A DNA stretch of 64,000 nt from Burkholderiales bacterium (GTDB lineage Bacteria > Pseudomonadota > Gammaproteobacteria > Burkholderiales > Burkholderiaceae_C), in NCBI GenBank assembly GCA_016223165.1, contig JACRPO010000020.1, forward strand, positions 100,291 to 164,290. The letters run 5' to 3'. Under the pieces are notes generated by a model that saw only the letters and a list, made by a program, of their open reading frames with translations, did no database searches and was not told the origin of the DNA. Shown one piece after another: positions 1-8,433 of the stretch. The first letter of the stretch is position 1. Every line of letters begins with the position of its first letter. The position numbers and the translations under genes were made by a program.

Positions 1-32
1 GCTCGCCTGAAGCACGGCGCACGCAGACCCCG

Positions 33-1880
33 ATGCGCGAGACCGTCGACTTCCTGCTGCGCGATTGGCTGCGTGTCGCCGAGCTCACCGCGCGGCCGCG
101 CTTCGCCGAGCATTCGGCCGAGACCTTCGCGCAGGTGCTCGACACCTGCGAGCGCATCGCGCGCGAGAAGTACGCGCCGTTCAACCGCCTCGTCGACATC
201 GAGGAGCCGCGCGTGGCTTCCGGTCCCGACGGCGAGCGCGTCATCCTGCCCCAGGCCACGCACGACGCCTGGGCCGCCTATGCCGAGAGCGGCATGCTCG
301 CCGCCGCTCAGGACTACGAGCTCGGCGGCATGCAGCTGCCCTATGCGGTGGAGGCGGCCGCCGATGCCTTCTTCGCCAAGGCCTCGGTGAGCATCGGCGG
401 CGGCCTGCTGACGCGCGGCAACGCGGGCCTCCTGATGGCGCATGGCACCGAGCGCCAGAAGCAGGTGTTCGCGGCCACCGAGTTCAGCGGCCGCTGGTCG
501 GGCACGATGTGCCTTTCGGAGCCGCAGGCGGGCTCGAGCCTTTCGGACATCCTCACACGCGCCGAGCCCGACATCGACGCGTCGGGCACGGATTTCGAGA
601 GCGACCCGCTCGGCCCGCGCTACCGCCTGCGCGGCAACAAGATGTGGATCTCGGCCGGCGAGCACGAGCTCACCGAGAACATCATCCACCTCGTGCTGGC
701 GAAGATCCCGCGCGAAGATGGCACGCTGGTGCCGGGCACGCGCGGCATTTCGCTCTTCATCGTGCCGAAGAAGATGGTGAGTGCCGAGGGGCGGCTGACC
801 GGCGAGCGCAACGACGTGGCGCTGGCCGGCCTCAACCACAAGTGCGGCTGGCGCGGCACGATCAACACGCTGCTCAACTTCGGCGAGGGCAAATTCAAGC
901 CCGGCGGCAGGGCCGGCGCCGTCGGCTACCTCGTCGGCCGGCCCGGCGAGGGCCTGCGCTGCATGTTCCACATGATGAACGAGGCGCGCATCGGCGTCGG
1001 CCTCGCCGCGACGATGCTGGGCATGGCCGGCTACGAGGCTTCGCTCGAGTATGCGAAGAACCGCCCGCAGGGCCGACCGATCGGCCCGGCGGGCAAGGAT
1101 CCCTCGTTGCCGCAGGTGCGCCTCATCGAGCACGCCGACATCAAGCGCATGCTGCTCGCCCAGAAGAGCTACGCCGAGGGCGCGCTGGCGCTCGAGCTCT
1201 ACTGCGCCCGCCTCGTCGACGAGGCGCACACCGGCGAGGCCGCGGCAGCCAAGGAAGCGGCCTTGCTGCTCGAAGTGCTGACGCCCATCGCCAAGAGCTG
1301 GCCGAGCGAGTGGTGCCTGGAGGCCAACTCGCTGGCCATCCAGGTGCTGGGTGGCTACGGCTATACGCGCGACTTCCCGGTCGAGCAGTACTGGCGCGAC
1401 AACCGCCTGAACATGATCCACGAGGGCACGCACGGCATCCAGGCGCTTGATCTGCTCGGCCGCAAGGTGGTGATGGACGGTGGTGCCGGTCTCAAGCTGC
1501 TGGCCACGCGCGTGAGCGGCACCATCGAGCGCGCCGGGCACGTCGACGGGCTGGCCGAGGCGGCCAACGCGCTCGCCGCGGCGCTGCAGAAGGTGGGCGC
1601 GGCCACTAAAGCAGCCTGGGCCACCGGCAACCCCGAGGAGGCGCTGGCCAACGCGACGCCGTACCTGCAGGCCTTCGGCCATCTCGTGCTGGCATGGATC
1701 TGGCTCGAGGTGGCGCTCGCCGCCGCCGCGGCAGGCGAGCAGCGGCCGGCGCTCAAGCAAGGCAAGCTGGCCGCCATGCGCTACTTCTATGCTTACGAGC
1801 TGCCGCGCATCGACGCCTGGCTGGGCGTGGTGGCGCGACGCGAGCCGCTCGTGCGCGAGATGCGCGAAGAGTGGTTCTGA
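33..1880 (+). CDS. acyl-CoA dehydrogenase family protein
   Basis: The 615-aa product is an FAD-dependent acyl-CoA dehydrogenase of the long form (about 600 aa) with an extra C-terminal helical domain. The family removes the alpha/beta hydrogens of an acyl-CoA and passes electrons to ETF. Visible family features are the flavin-binding segment around residues 155-175 (MCLSEPQAGSS), the mid-domain GNKMWISAGEH and the C-terminal IQVLGGYGYTRDFPVEQYWRD, followed by IHEGTHGIQALDLLGRK. The ATG at 33 gives the usual N-terminus (RETVDFLLRDWLR). It leads a plus-strand set of acyl-CoA and short-chain dehydrogenase genes, which suggests fatty-acid or related acyl-CoA breakdown; the actual substrate cannot be read from the sequence. 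Confidence 0.93.
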   Translation: MRETVDFLLRDWLRVAELTARPRFAEHSAETFAQVLDTCERIAREKYAPFNRLVDIEEPRVASGPDGERVILPQATHDAWAAYAESGMLAAAQDYELGGMQLPYAVEAAADAFFAKASVSIGGGLLTRGNAGLLMAHGTERQKQVFAATEFSGRWSGTMCLSEPQAGSSLSDILTRAEPDIDASGTDFESDPLGPRYRLRGNKMWISAGEHELTENIIHLVLAKIPREDGTLVPGTRGISLFIVPKKMVSAEGRLTGERNDVALAGLNHKCGWRGTINTLLNFGEGKFKPGGRAGAVGYLVGRPGEGLRCMFHMMNEARIGVGLAATMLGMAGYEASLEYAKNRPQGRPIGPAGKDPSLPQVRLIEHADIKRMLLAQKSYAEGALALELYCARLVDEAHTGEAAAAKEAALLLEVLTPIAKSWPSEWCLEANSLAIQVLGGYGYTRDFPVEQYWRDNRLNMIHEGTHGIQALDLLGRKVVMDGGAGLKLLATRVSGTIERAGHVDGLAEAANALAAALQKVGAATKAAWATGNPEEALANATPYLQAFGHLVLAWIWLEVALAAAAAGEQRPALKQGKLAAMRYFYAYELPRIDAWLGVVARREPLVREMREEWF

Positions 1881-1941
1881 ACCTGCACCGGCCGCGGCCC
1901 TGACCGTTCGGCCTTTCCATCGTCCTTCGAGGAGACCCCGC

Positions 1942-2730
1942 ATGAGCACCCCGGTGCACCAACTGTTCGACCTCACGGGCCAGGTGGCGCTCGTCACCGG
2001 CGGCTCGCGCGGCCTCGGGCTGCAGATCGCCGAGGCGCTCGGCGAGGCGGGCGCGAAGATCATGCTCACGTCGCGCAAGGCGGCCGACCTCGAGGTGGCC
2101 GCCGCCGACCTCGCCGAGCGCGGCATCGATGCGCGCTGGATCGCCGCCGATGCCAGCGACCCGGCCGGCGTGAAGAAGGTGGTCGACGAGACGCTGCAGC
2201 GCCTGGGCCGCATCGACATCCTCGTCAACAACGCCGGCGCCACCTGGGGCGCGCCGGCCGAGGACTATCCCCTCGAGGCCTGGGACAAGGTGATGAACCT
2301 GAACATCCGCAGCATGTTCCTGTTCTCGCAGGCGGTGGGCAGGGTCTGCATGATCCCCGCGAAGAAGGGCCGCATCATCAACGTCGCCAGCATCGCGGGC
2401 CTCGGCGGCAGCATGAACGTCGAATTCATCGCCTACGGCACGAGCAAGGGCGCGGCCGTCAACTTCACGCGCACGCTGGCCGGCGAGTGGGGCGAGCACG
2501 GCATCACCGTCAACGCGCTGGCACCGGGCTTCTTCCCGAGCAAGATGACCAAGGGCACGCTCGAGACGATCGGCGTCGACAAGCTGCGCGCCAATGCGCC
2601 GCTGCGCCGCATCGGCGACGACGACGACCTGAAGGGTGCGGCGCTGCTCTTCGCCAGCGCCGCGGGCAAGCACATCACCGGGCAGATCCTCGCCGTCGAC
2701 GGTGGCGTGTCCTGCGTGCACGGCGCCTGA
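1942..2730 (+). CDS. SDR family oxidoreductase
   Basis: A 262-aa classical short-chain dehydrogenase/reductase using NAD(P)H. The cofactor loop TGGSRGLG is at residues 19-26, NNAG is near residues 96-99, and the catalytic Y165-x3-K169 pair lies in AYGTSK. The C-terminus GQILAVDGG is typical. The ATG at 1942 follows GGAG with good spacing; an in-frame ATG at 1789 lies inside the upstream dehydrogenase and is rejected. It sits 61 bp after the acyl-CoA dehydrogenase and just before a thioesterase, so a role in acyl-CoA or hydroxyacyl oxidation is likely but inferred from context. Confidence 0.92.
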   Translation: MSTPVHQLFDLTGQVALVTGGSRGLGLQIAEALGEAGAKIMLTSRKAADLEVAAADLAERGIDARWIAADASDPAGVKKVVDETLQRLGRIDILVNNAGATWGAPAEDYPLEAWDKVMNLNIRSMFLFSQAVGRVCMIPAKKGRIINVASIAGLGGSMNVEFIAYGTSKGAAVNFTRTLAGEWGEHGITVNALAPGFFPSKMTKGTLETIGVDKLRANAPLRRIGDDDDLKGAALLFASAAGKHITGQILAVDGGVSCVHGA

Positions 2731-2736
2731 TGCCGC

Positions 2737-3306
2737 ATGCCCAACCCCATGCCGCGTCGCATGCGCCAGGGGCCGCTGCACTTTCCGGCCCGCATCCCCT
2801 TCGTCGAGGAGATGGGGCTCGAGCTCTGGCACGCCGGCGACGGCACCAGCGAGCTGCGCGTCGACCTCGACGAGGCGCACCTGAACAGCTGGGAGGTGGC
2901 GCACGGCGGCGTGCTGATGACGCTGCTCGACGTGGCCATGGCACAGGCCGCGCGCACGATGCATCGCGACGGCGAGAAGTTCGGGCCGAGCGTGGCCACC
3001 ATCGAGATGAAGACCACCTTCATGCACCCGGCCGAGGGCCCGCTCAAGGCGCGCGGCAAGCTGCTGCACCGCACGCCTTCGCTCGCCTTCTGCGAGGCGA
3101 GCGTCTTCGACGGCGAGAACCGGATGTGCGCGCACGGCACCGGCACCTTCAAGTACTTGCGCGCGCTGGGGCAGCGTCGGTCGCATGAGCGTTCGCATGA
3201 GGCGAGCGCGGCGGCACAGGCCACGTCGACGACAGCGGCAACCGCCCCCGAGGCCGCCGGCGCCGCGCCGGCGGCGGACACTCCGCCCACAGGATCACGC
3301 CCATGA
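2737..3306 (+). CDS. PaaI-type hotdog-fold thioesterase
   Basis: A 189-aa protein with one hotdog domain at about residues 15-140. The segment NSWEVAHGGVLMTLLDVAMAQAAR matches the PaaI/YbgC-like acyl-CoA thioesterase core, in which HGG and the following Asp are the conserved catalytic region. The last 45 residues are an Ala/Thr/Pro-rich tail, beginning with a short repeat (SHERSHE) from a 12-bp duplication, and are not part of the fold. It begins 6 bp after the SDR stop and its last codon overlaps the next gene's ATG, so these genes are probably cotranscribed and translationally coupled. Confidence 0.88.
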   Translation: MPNPMPRRMRQGPLHFPARIPFVEEMGLELWHAGDGTSELRVDLDEAHLNSWEVAHGGVLMTLLDVAMAQAARTMHRDGEKFGPSVATIEMKTTFMHPAEGPLKARGKLLHRTPSLAFCEASVFDGENRMCAHGTGTFKYLRALGQRRSHERSHEASAAAQATSTTAATAPEAAGAAPAADTPPTGSRP

Positions 3307-4316
3307 AGAACCAACGCATCGTGCTCGCCTCGCGCCCCGCGGCCGAGGCCGCCGTCGCCAACTTCCGCCTCGAGACGGTGGACACACCGCCGCTCGCCGA
3401 GGGCCAGGTGCTGGTGCGCAACCACTGGCTGAGCCTGGATCCGTACATGCGCGGGCGCATGAACGACGTCAAGAGCTACGCGCCGCCGGTGGCGGTGGGC
3501 GCGGTGATGGTCGGCGGCACCGCGGGCGAGGTGCTGGAGTCGCGCCACCCGGGGTTCAGCGCCGGCGACACGGTGGTGGCGCAAGGCGGCTGGCAGGAGG
3601 CCTCGGTGCTCGACGCGACGCACAAGGGGGTGCTGCGCAAGGTCGACGATTCGCGCGTGCCGCTGTCGGCCTACCTCGGCGCCGTCGGCATGCCCGGCGT
3701 CACCGCCTGGGTCGGGCTCGTGCACTTCATCGAGCCCAAGGCCGGCGAGACCATCGTCGTCGACGCGGCCAGCGGTGCGGTGGGCGGTATCGTCGGCCAG
3801 CTCGCCAAGGCACGCGGCTGCCGCGCCGTGGGCCTGGCCGGCGGGCCGGACAAGTGCGCCTACGTGAAGGAGGAGCTCGGCTTCGACGCCTGCATCGACC
3901 ACAAGGCGCACCGCGACTTCGCCTCGCTCGCCGCGGCGCTGGACGCGGCGGCGCCGGGCGGCGTCGACGGCCTGTTCGAGAACGTCGGCGGCCTCATCCT
4001 CGACGTCGTGCTCTCGCGCATGAACGCCTTCGGCCGCATCGCGCTGTGCGGCATGATCGCCGGCTACGACGGCCAGCCGATGGCGATCACGAACCCACGC
4101 CTGCTGCTCACGCAGCGCCTCAAGCTGCAGGGCTTCATCGTCGGCGAGCACATGCCCCTGTGGCCGCAGGCGCTGAAGGAGCTGGGCGAGGGCGTGGGCA
4201 GCGGCCGCCTCAAGTACCGCGAGACGATCGCCCAGGGCCTCGCCGCGGCGCCCGAGGCCTTCCTCGGCCTGCTGAAGGGGCGCAACTTCGGTAAGCAGCT
4301 GGTGAAGCTGACCTGA
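3303..4316 (+). CDS. NADP-dependent MDR-family oxidoreductase
   Basis: A 337-aa zinc-free medium-chain dehydrogenase/reductase of the leukotriene B4 12-hydroxydehydrogenase / prostaglandin reductase type (the YncB/CurA-like group). N-terminal hallmarks are NHWLSLDPYMRGRMN near residues 39-53. The Rossmann loop is AASGAVGGIVGQLAKARG near residues 157-174, and FENVGG follows. No structural or catalytic zinc cysteines are present. Such enzymes reduce alpha,beta-unsaturated carbonyls with NADPH. The ATG overlaps the thioesterase stop by 4 bp. Confidence 0.9.
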   Translation: MKNQRIVLASRPAAEAAVANFRLETVDTPPLAEGQVLVRNHWLSLDPYMRGRMNDVKSYAPPVAVGAVMVGGTAGEVLESRHPGFSAGDTVVAQGGWQEASVLDATHKGVLRKVDDSRVPLSAYLGAVGMPGVTAWVGLVHFIEPKAGETIVVDAASGAVGGIVGQLAKARGCRAVGLAGGPDKCAYVKEELGFDACIDHKAHRDFASLAAALDAAAPGGVDGLFENVGGLILDVVLSRMNAFGRIALCGMIAGYDGQPMAITNPRLLLTQRLKLQGFIVGEHMPLWPQALKELGEGVGSGRLKYRETIAQGLAAAPEAFLGLLKGRNFGKQLVKLT

Positions 4317-4338
4317 GAGCGCGCGCGCCGCGTATGCC

Positions 4339-4803
4339 ATGCAGTGGACCTGGGCGCGCTTCTCCGAGCTCGGCGTGGGCGATCTGCACGACGCGCTGGT
4401 GTTGCGTGCACGCGTCTTCGTCGTCGAGCAGGCCTGCGCCTTCCAGGATCCGGATGCGCTCGACCGTGCCTGCTGGCACTTGCTGGGGCGCGACGCGGCG
4501 GGCGCGCTGGCGGGCTACCTGCGTGTCGTCGATGCCGGGGGCGGGCAAGCCGGGCAAGCAGGGATGGGCGAACCGGTGATCGGCCGCGTCGTCACCGCCC
4601 CCGAGCTGCGCGGCACCGGCGTCGGGCGCGCCCTCTTTGCCGAGGGCCTCGTGCGCTGCCGCGCCGCCTGGCCCGGGCGCGGCATCCGCCTCAATGCGCA
4701 GGCGCGCCTCGAACGTTTCTACGGCGAATTCGGCTTCCGGCGTGCCGGCGAGGACTTTCTCGAAGACGGCATCGCCCATGTACCGATGTGGAGAGCACCA
4801 TGA
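4339..4803 (+). CDS. GNAT family N-acetyltransferase, ElaA-like
   Basis: A 154-aa single-domain acetyltransferase. The N-terminal RARVFVVEQ..FQDPDALDRACWH pattern is that of the ElaA group, and the acetyl-CoA loop appears as APELRGTGVGRAL near residues 88-100. Residues around 68-78 (GGGQAGQAG) come from a short tandem duplication and probably form a surface loop. The stop overlaps the next gene's ATG (ATGA at 4800-4803). Its substrate is not known from sequence. Confidence 0.85.
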   Translation: MQWTWARFSELGVGDLHDALVLRARVFVVEQACAFQDPDALDRACWHLLGRDAAGALAGYLRVVDAGGGQAGQAGMGEPVIGRVVTAPELRGTGVGRALFAEGLVRCRAAWPGRGIRLNAQARLERFYGEFGFRRAGEDFLEDGIAHVPMWRAP

Positions 4804-6476
4804 ATGCAGCAGTCACCACCCACGAAGTGTTCAACCAGGCCGAGCCTCTGGCCGACGTGAACCTGTTGCGCATCAACCGCCCGCTCGCCGACGCGTTGCG
4901 CGTGCTGGCGCCGGGGCTCGAGACCGCGCGCCTGGATGCACTCGGCGCCGAGGTGGGCAGCGCGGCGATGCAGCGGCACGCCCGCCTGGCCAACGAGCAC
5001 GGCCCCGTGCTGCACGCGCACGACCTCGTCGGCCGCCGCATCGACCAGGTCGAGTTCCATCCGAGCTACCACGCGCTGCTCGGCAGCGCGCTGCGCCACG
5101 GCCTGCACGGCACGCCCTGGGCGGGCGGGCCGCTGGCGCATGTCGAGCGCGCCGCCGGCTTCATGCTCTTCACCGAGGCCGAGCCCTCGGTGCTGTGCCC
5201 CGTGTCGATGACCTACGCGGTGACGCCCGCGCTGCGCGCCAACGCCGCCCTGCAGGCCGAGTGGGGCCCGCGGCTGGCGGGGCGCGAGTACGACGAGCGT
5301 TTCGTGCCCGGCAGCCGCAAGCGCGCGGTGACGATGGGCATGGGCATGACCGAGAAGCAGGGGGGCTCGGACGTGCGTGCCAACACCACGCGTGCCACCT
5401 TCGACGGCGAGGACGGCTGGGGCCGGCGCTACCGCGTCACCGGGCACAAGTGGTTCATGTCGGCGCCGATGTGCGATGCCTTCCTCGTGCTGGCGCAGGC
5501 GCCCGGCGGGCTCTCGTGCTTCTTCCTGCCGCGCTGGCTGCCGGACGGGTGCGGAAACGGGACCGTGAACACGCTCTTCGTGCAGCGGCTGAAGCACAAG
5601 CTCGGCAACCAGGCCAACGCCAGCAGCGAGGTCGAGTTCCTGAAGGCCGCCGCCTGGCTGGTGGGCGAAGAGGGGCGCGGCGTGCCGCAGATCCTGGCCA
5701 TGGGCGCGCTGACGCGGCTCGACTGTGCGCTCGGCACCGCCGGGCTCATGCGGCAGGCGTTGTCGATCGCGCTGCACCACACGGCGCAGCGGCACGCCTT
5801 CGGCAAGCCGCTGGTGGCGCAACCGCTGATGAAGAACGTGCTCGCCGACCTGGCGCTGGAGAGCGAGGCGGCGACGCTGCTCGCGCTGCGGCTGGCGCTG
5901 GCCGTCGACCGCACGGAGACGGGCGGCGCCGACGCGCATGAACAAGTGATGCGCCGGGTGCTCACGCCGGTGGCCAAGTTCTGGGTCTGCAAGCGCGGCA
6001 GCTACTTCGCGCAGGAGGCCATGGAGTGCCTGGGCGGCAACGGCTATGTCGAGGCGGCCGGCGAGGGCGTGATGGCGCGCATCTACCGCGAGATGCCGGT
6101 CAACAGCATCTGGGAGGGTGCCGGCAACATCATGGCGCTCGACCTGCAGCGGGCACTGCGCGGCGCCGACGTCGCCCCGGCGCTCGAGCACGAGTTGCGC
6201 GACGCGCGCGGCGCCCATGCCGCGCTCGACCGTGCCGCCGCGCGCGTGCTGGCGGCCATCGGCGGCGGCGTGCCGGAGGCGCAATCGCGCATCCTCGCGC
6301 GCGACACGGCGCTCGTGCTGCAGGCGGCGCTGCTGCGGCGCATCTCGCCGCCGGCGGTGTTCGAGGCCTTCTGCGCCTCGCGGCTGGCCGCCTCGAGCGA
6401 TGTCTTCGGCGCGCTCGACGAGCGTGCCGACCTCGACCCCATCATCGAGCGGGCGATACCCGTGGAGCTGGCGTGA
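4800..6476 (+). CDS. acyl-CoA dehydrogenase, AidB-like
   Basis: A 558-aa acyl-CoA dehydrogenase of the AidB / isovaleryl-CoA dehydrogenase-like branch. Key segments are MGMGMTEKQGGSDVRANTTRA (FAD-binding loop), GHKWFMSAPMCDAFLVLAQ, and ECLGGNGYVE with REMPVNSIWEGAGNIMALDL near the C-terminus. AidB of E. coli is a DNA-alkylation-inducible flavoprotein, but most homologues are uncharacterised; the setting among acyl-CoA genes favours an ordinary dehydrogenase role. The ATG at 4800 shares bases with the GNAT stop; upstream in-frame sequence back to 4344 lies within that gene and is rejected. Confidence 0.9.
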   Translation: MNAAVTTHEVFNQAEPLADVNLLRINRPLADALRVLAPGLETARLDALGAEVGSAAMQRHARLANEHGPVLHAHDLVGRRIDQVEFHPSYHALLGSALRHGLHGTPWAGGPLAHVERAAGFMLFTEAEPSVLCPVSMTYAVTPALRANAALQAEWGPRLAGREYDERFVPGSRKRAVTMGMGMTEKQGGSDVRANTTRATFDGEDGWGRRYRVTGHKWFMSAPMCDAFLVLAQAPGGLSCFFLPRWLPDGCGNGTVNTLFVQRLKHKLGNQANASSEVEFLKAAAWLVGEEGRGVPQILAMGALTRLDCALGTAGLMRQALSIALHHTAQRHAFGKPLVAQPLMKNVLADLALESEAATLLALRLALAVDRTETGGADAHEQVMRRVLTPVAKFWVCKRGSYFAQEAMECLGGNGYVEAAGEGVMARIYREMPVNSIWEGAGNIMALDLQRALRGADVAPALEHELRDARGAHAALDRAAARVLAAIGGGVPEAQSRILARDTALVLQAALLRRISPPAVFEAFCASRLAASSDVFGALDERADLDPIIERAIPVELA

Positions 6477-6538
6477 GCCGATCGTGCGAAGCCAGTGAGC
6501 AAAGAGCAAGAAGACAGTGAGCAATCAGTGAGCCCGAC

Positions 6539-7531
6539 GTGAGCCTCGAATCCAGCCCGCCCCTCCCGCCCGTCTTGCCCATCCTGCACCAGTTCGCCGC
6601 GTCGCCGTTCTCGGAGAAGATGCGCCTCGTCTTCGGCTTCAAGCGTTTGCGCTGGGCCGCGGTGGAGGTGCCGATCATCATGCCCAAGCCCGACGTGGTG
6701 GCGCTGACCGGGGGCTACCGCAAGACGCCGTTCCTGCAGCTGGGTGCCGACATCTATTGCGATTCGGCGCTGGCGGCCAAGGTGATCGAGCGCCTCGCGC
6801 CCACGCCGACGCTGTATCCGGAAAGTGCGCCGTTGGCCGAGCAGGTCGCGCAGTGGGCCGACAGCACGCTCTTCTGGGCCGCCGTGGTCTGGGGGGCGCA
6901 GCCGGGGGCGATCGCGGTGACGATGGACGGCCTGCCGCCCGAGGCGTTGAAGGCCCTTGCCGTGGACCGCGCTGCGCTCACCGCGGGCATGAAGCGCCTC
7001 TCCGTGGGCGAGGCGCGCATCCAGGTGCAGCGCCACTGCGCCGCATTCGCGCGCCAGCTCGGCGATGGCCGCCGCTTCCTCTTTGGCGCCGAGGCCTCGA
7101 TCGCCGATTTCTCCGTCGCGCATGGCCTGTGGTTCATCCGCCGCGCCACGCCGGTGGCCGGCATCCTGGAGCCGTTCGTGGCCTTGAACGCCTGGCTCGA
7201 CCGCATGTTGGCCTTCGGGCACGGGCAACGCGAGAGCATGACCAGCTCCGAGGCGATCGCCGTTGCCGCAAGCGCCGCCGCATCCGGGCCGCATGCGCAG
7301 GCCGCGGTGTTGGCCGGCCAGGGCTTGGAGGCCGGTATGCCCGTGACCGTGGCCGCCACCGACTACGGCACCGAGCCGGTCGCCGGCACCTTGGTGGGGC
7401 TCAGCGACGAGGAGATCGTCGTGCGCCGCAGCGACGAACGGGCCGGCACCGTGCATGTGCACTTCCCGCGCGCCGGTTTCCAGGTGCGCGAAGTCAGGGA
7501 AGCCAAGGCCCTCAAGGAGCCCGTGCAATGA
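6539..7531 (+). CDS. glutathione S-transferase-fold protein with extra C-terminal domain
   Basis: A 330-aa protein starting at GTG. Residues 14-90 form a thioredoxin-like GST N-terminal domain (LHQFAASPFSEKMRLVFGFK, then YRKTPFLQLGADIYCDSALAAKVIE). Residues 100-235 look like the helical GST C-domain, with ASIADFSVAHGLWF in the place of the usual ADFS motif. GST proteins are typically 200-230 aa; the final 90 residues (a small beta-rich segment around GTLVGLSDEEIVVRR) are additional and unidentified. The stop overlaps the next ATG (7528-7531), indicating coupling to the SDR that follows. Confidence 0.82.
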   Translation: MSLESSPPLPPVLPILHQFAASPFSEKMRLVFGFKRLRWAAVEVPIIMPKPDVVALTGGYRKTPFLQLGADIYCDSALAAKVIERLAPTPTLYPESAPLAEQVAQWADSTLFWAAVVWGAQPGAIAVTMDGLPPEALKALAVDRAALTAGMKRLSVGEARIQVQRHCAAFARQLGDGRRFLFGAEASIADFSVAHGLWFIRRATPVAGILEPFVALNAWLDRMLAFGHGQRESMTSSEAIAVAASAAASGPHAQAAVLAGQGLEAGMPVTVAATDYGTEPVAGTLVGLSDEEIVVRRSDERAGTVHVHFPRAGFQVREVREAKALKEPVQ

Positions 7532-8433
7532 GCAGCAACTACGCAGGCGGCATCGCCGTGATCACCGGTGCCGCCTCGGGCTTCGGTCTGCAGGCGAGCC
7601 GGCTGGCCGCGCAGCGCGGCATGAAGGTGGTGATGGCCGACGTGCAGGCCGACGCGCTGGCGATCTCGGTGCGCGAGATCGAGGGCCTGGGCGCGCAGGT
7701 GCTGCCGTTCCAGCTCGACGTCTCGAGGGCCGTCGAGGTGGAGGCGCTCGCCGAGGCGACGCTGAAGCGATTCGGAACGCCCACCTTCGTCTTCAACAAC
7801 GCCGGGGTCGGCGCCGGCGGGCTCATCTGGGAAACGAGCGCGCGTGACTGGGAGTGGGTGATCGGCGTCAACCTGATGGGCGTGGCGCACGGCGTGCGCG
7901 TCTTCACGCCGCCGATGCTGGCGCAAGCCAGGCGCGACCCGGGCTGGCGCGGGCACATCGTCAACACCGCCAGCATGGCGGGTCTCCTGAACCCGCCCAA
8001 CATGGGCGTCTACAACGTCAGCAAGCATGCCGTGGTGTCGTTGTCCGAGACGCTGTACCAGGACCTGGCGCTCGTCACCGACAACGTGCACGCGCATGTG
8101 CTGTGCCCCTTCTTCGTGCCCACCGCCATCCACCAGAGCGACCGCAACCGGCCGCCCGAACTCGCCGCCGCCAAGCCCACGCAGAGCCAGCTCATCGGCC
8201 AGGCGATGAGCGAGAAGGCGGTGACGAGCGGCAAGGTCACGGCCGCCGACGTGGCGGCCAAGGTCTTCGAGGCGATGGACGCGAACCGCTTCTACATCTA
8301 CAGCCACCCCAAGGCCCTGGCGACGGTGCAGATGCGGCTGGAGGACATCATGACGCCGCGCAACCCGAGCGACCCGTTCCGCGACAGGCCGGAGGTCGGG
8401 GCCGAGTTGAGGAAGCAGCTGCGTGCAGACTGA
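7528..8433 (+). CDS. SDR family oxidoreductase
   Basis: A 301-aa classical short-chain dehydrogenase with cofactor loop TGAASGFG (residues 13-20), NNAGVG at 90-95, and the catalytic pair Y162/K166 in VYNVSKHA. It is longer than the common 250-aa form, as in the group with a variable substrate lid (CPFFVPTAIHQSDRNRP). The ATG at 7528 is chosen because it lines up the Rossmann fold; the open frame runs back to 6757 but that part is a shadow of the GST gene. Its end overlaps the start of ligA by 11 bp. Confidence 0.9.
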   Translation: MSSNYAGGIAVITGAASGFGLQASRLAAQRGMKVVMADVQADALAISVREIEGLGAQVLPFQLDVSRAVEVEALAEATLKRFGTPTFVFNNAGVGAGGLIWETSARDWEWVIGVNLMGVAHGVRVFTPPMLAQARRDPGWRGHIVNTASMAGLLNPPNMGVYNVSKHAVVSLSETLYQDLALVTDNVHAHVLCPFFVPTAIHQSDRNRPPELAAAKPTQSQLIGQAMSEKAVTSGKVTAADVAAKVFEAMDANRFYIYSHPKALATVQMRLEDIMTPRNPSDPFRDRPEVGAELRKQLRAD

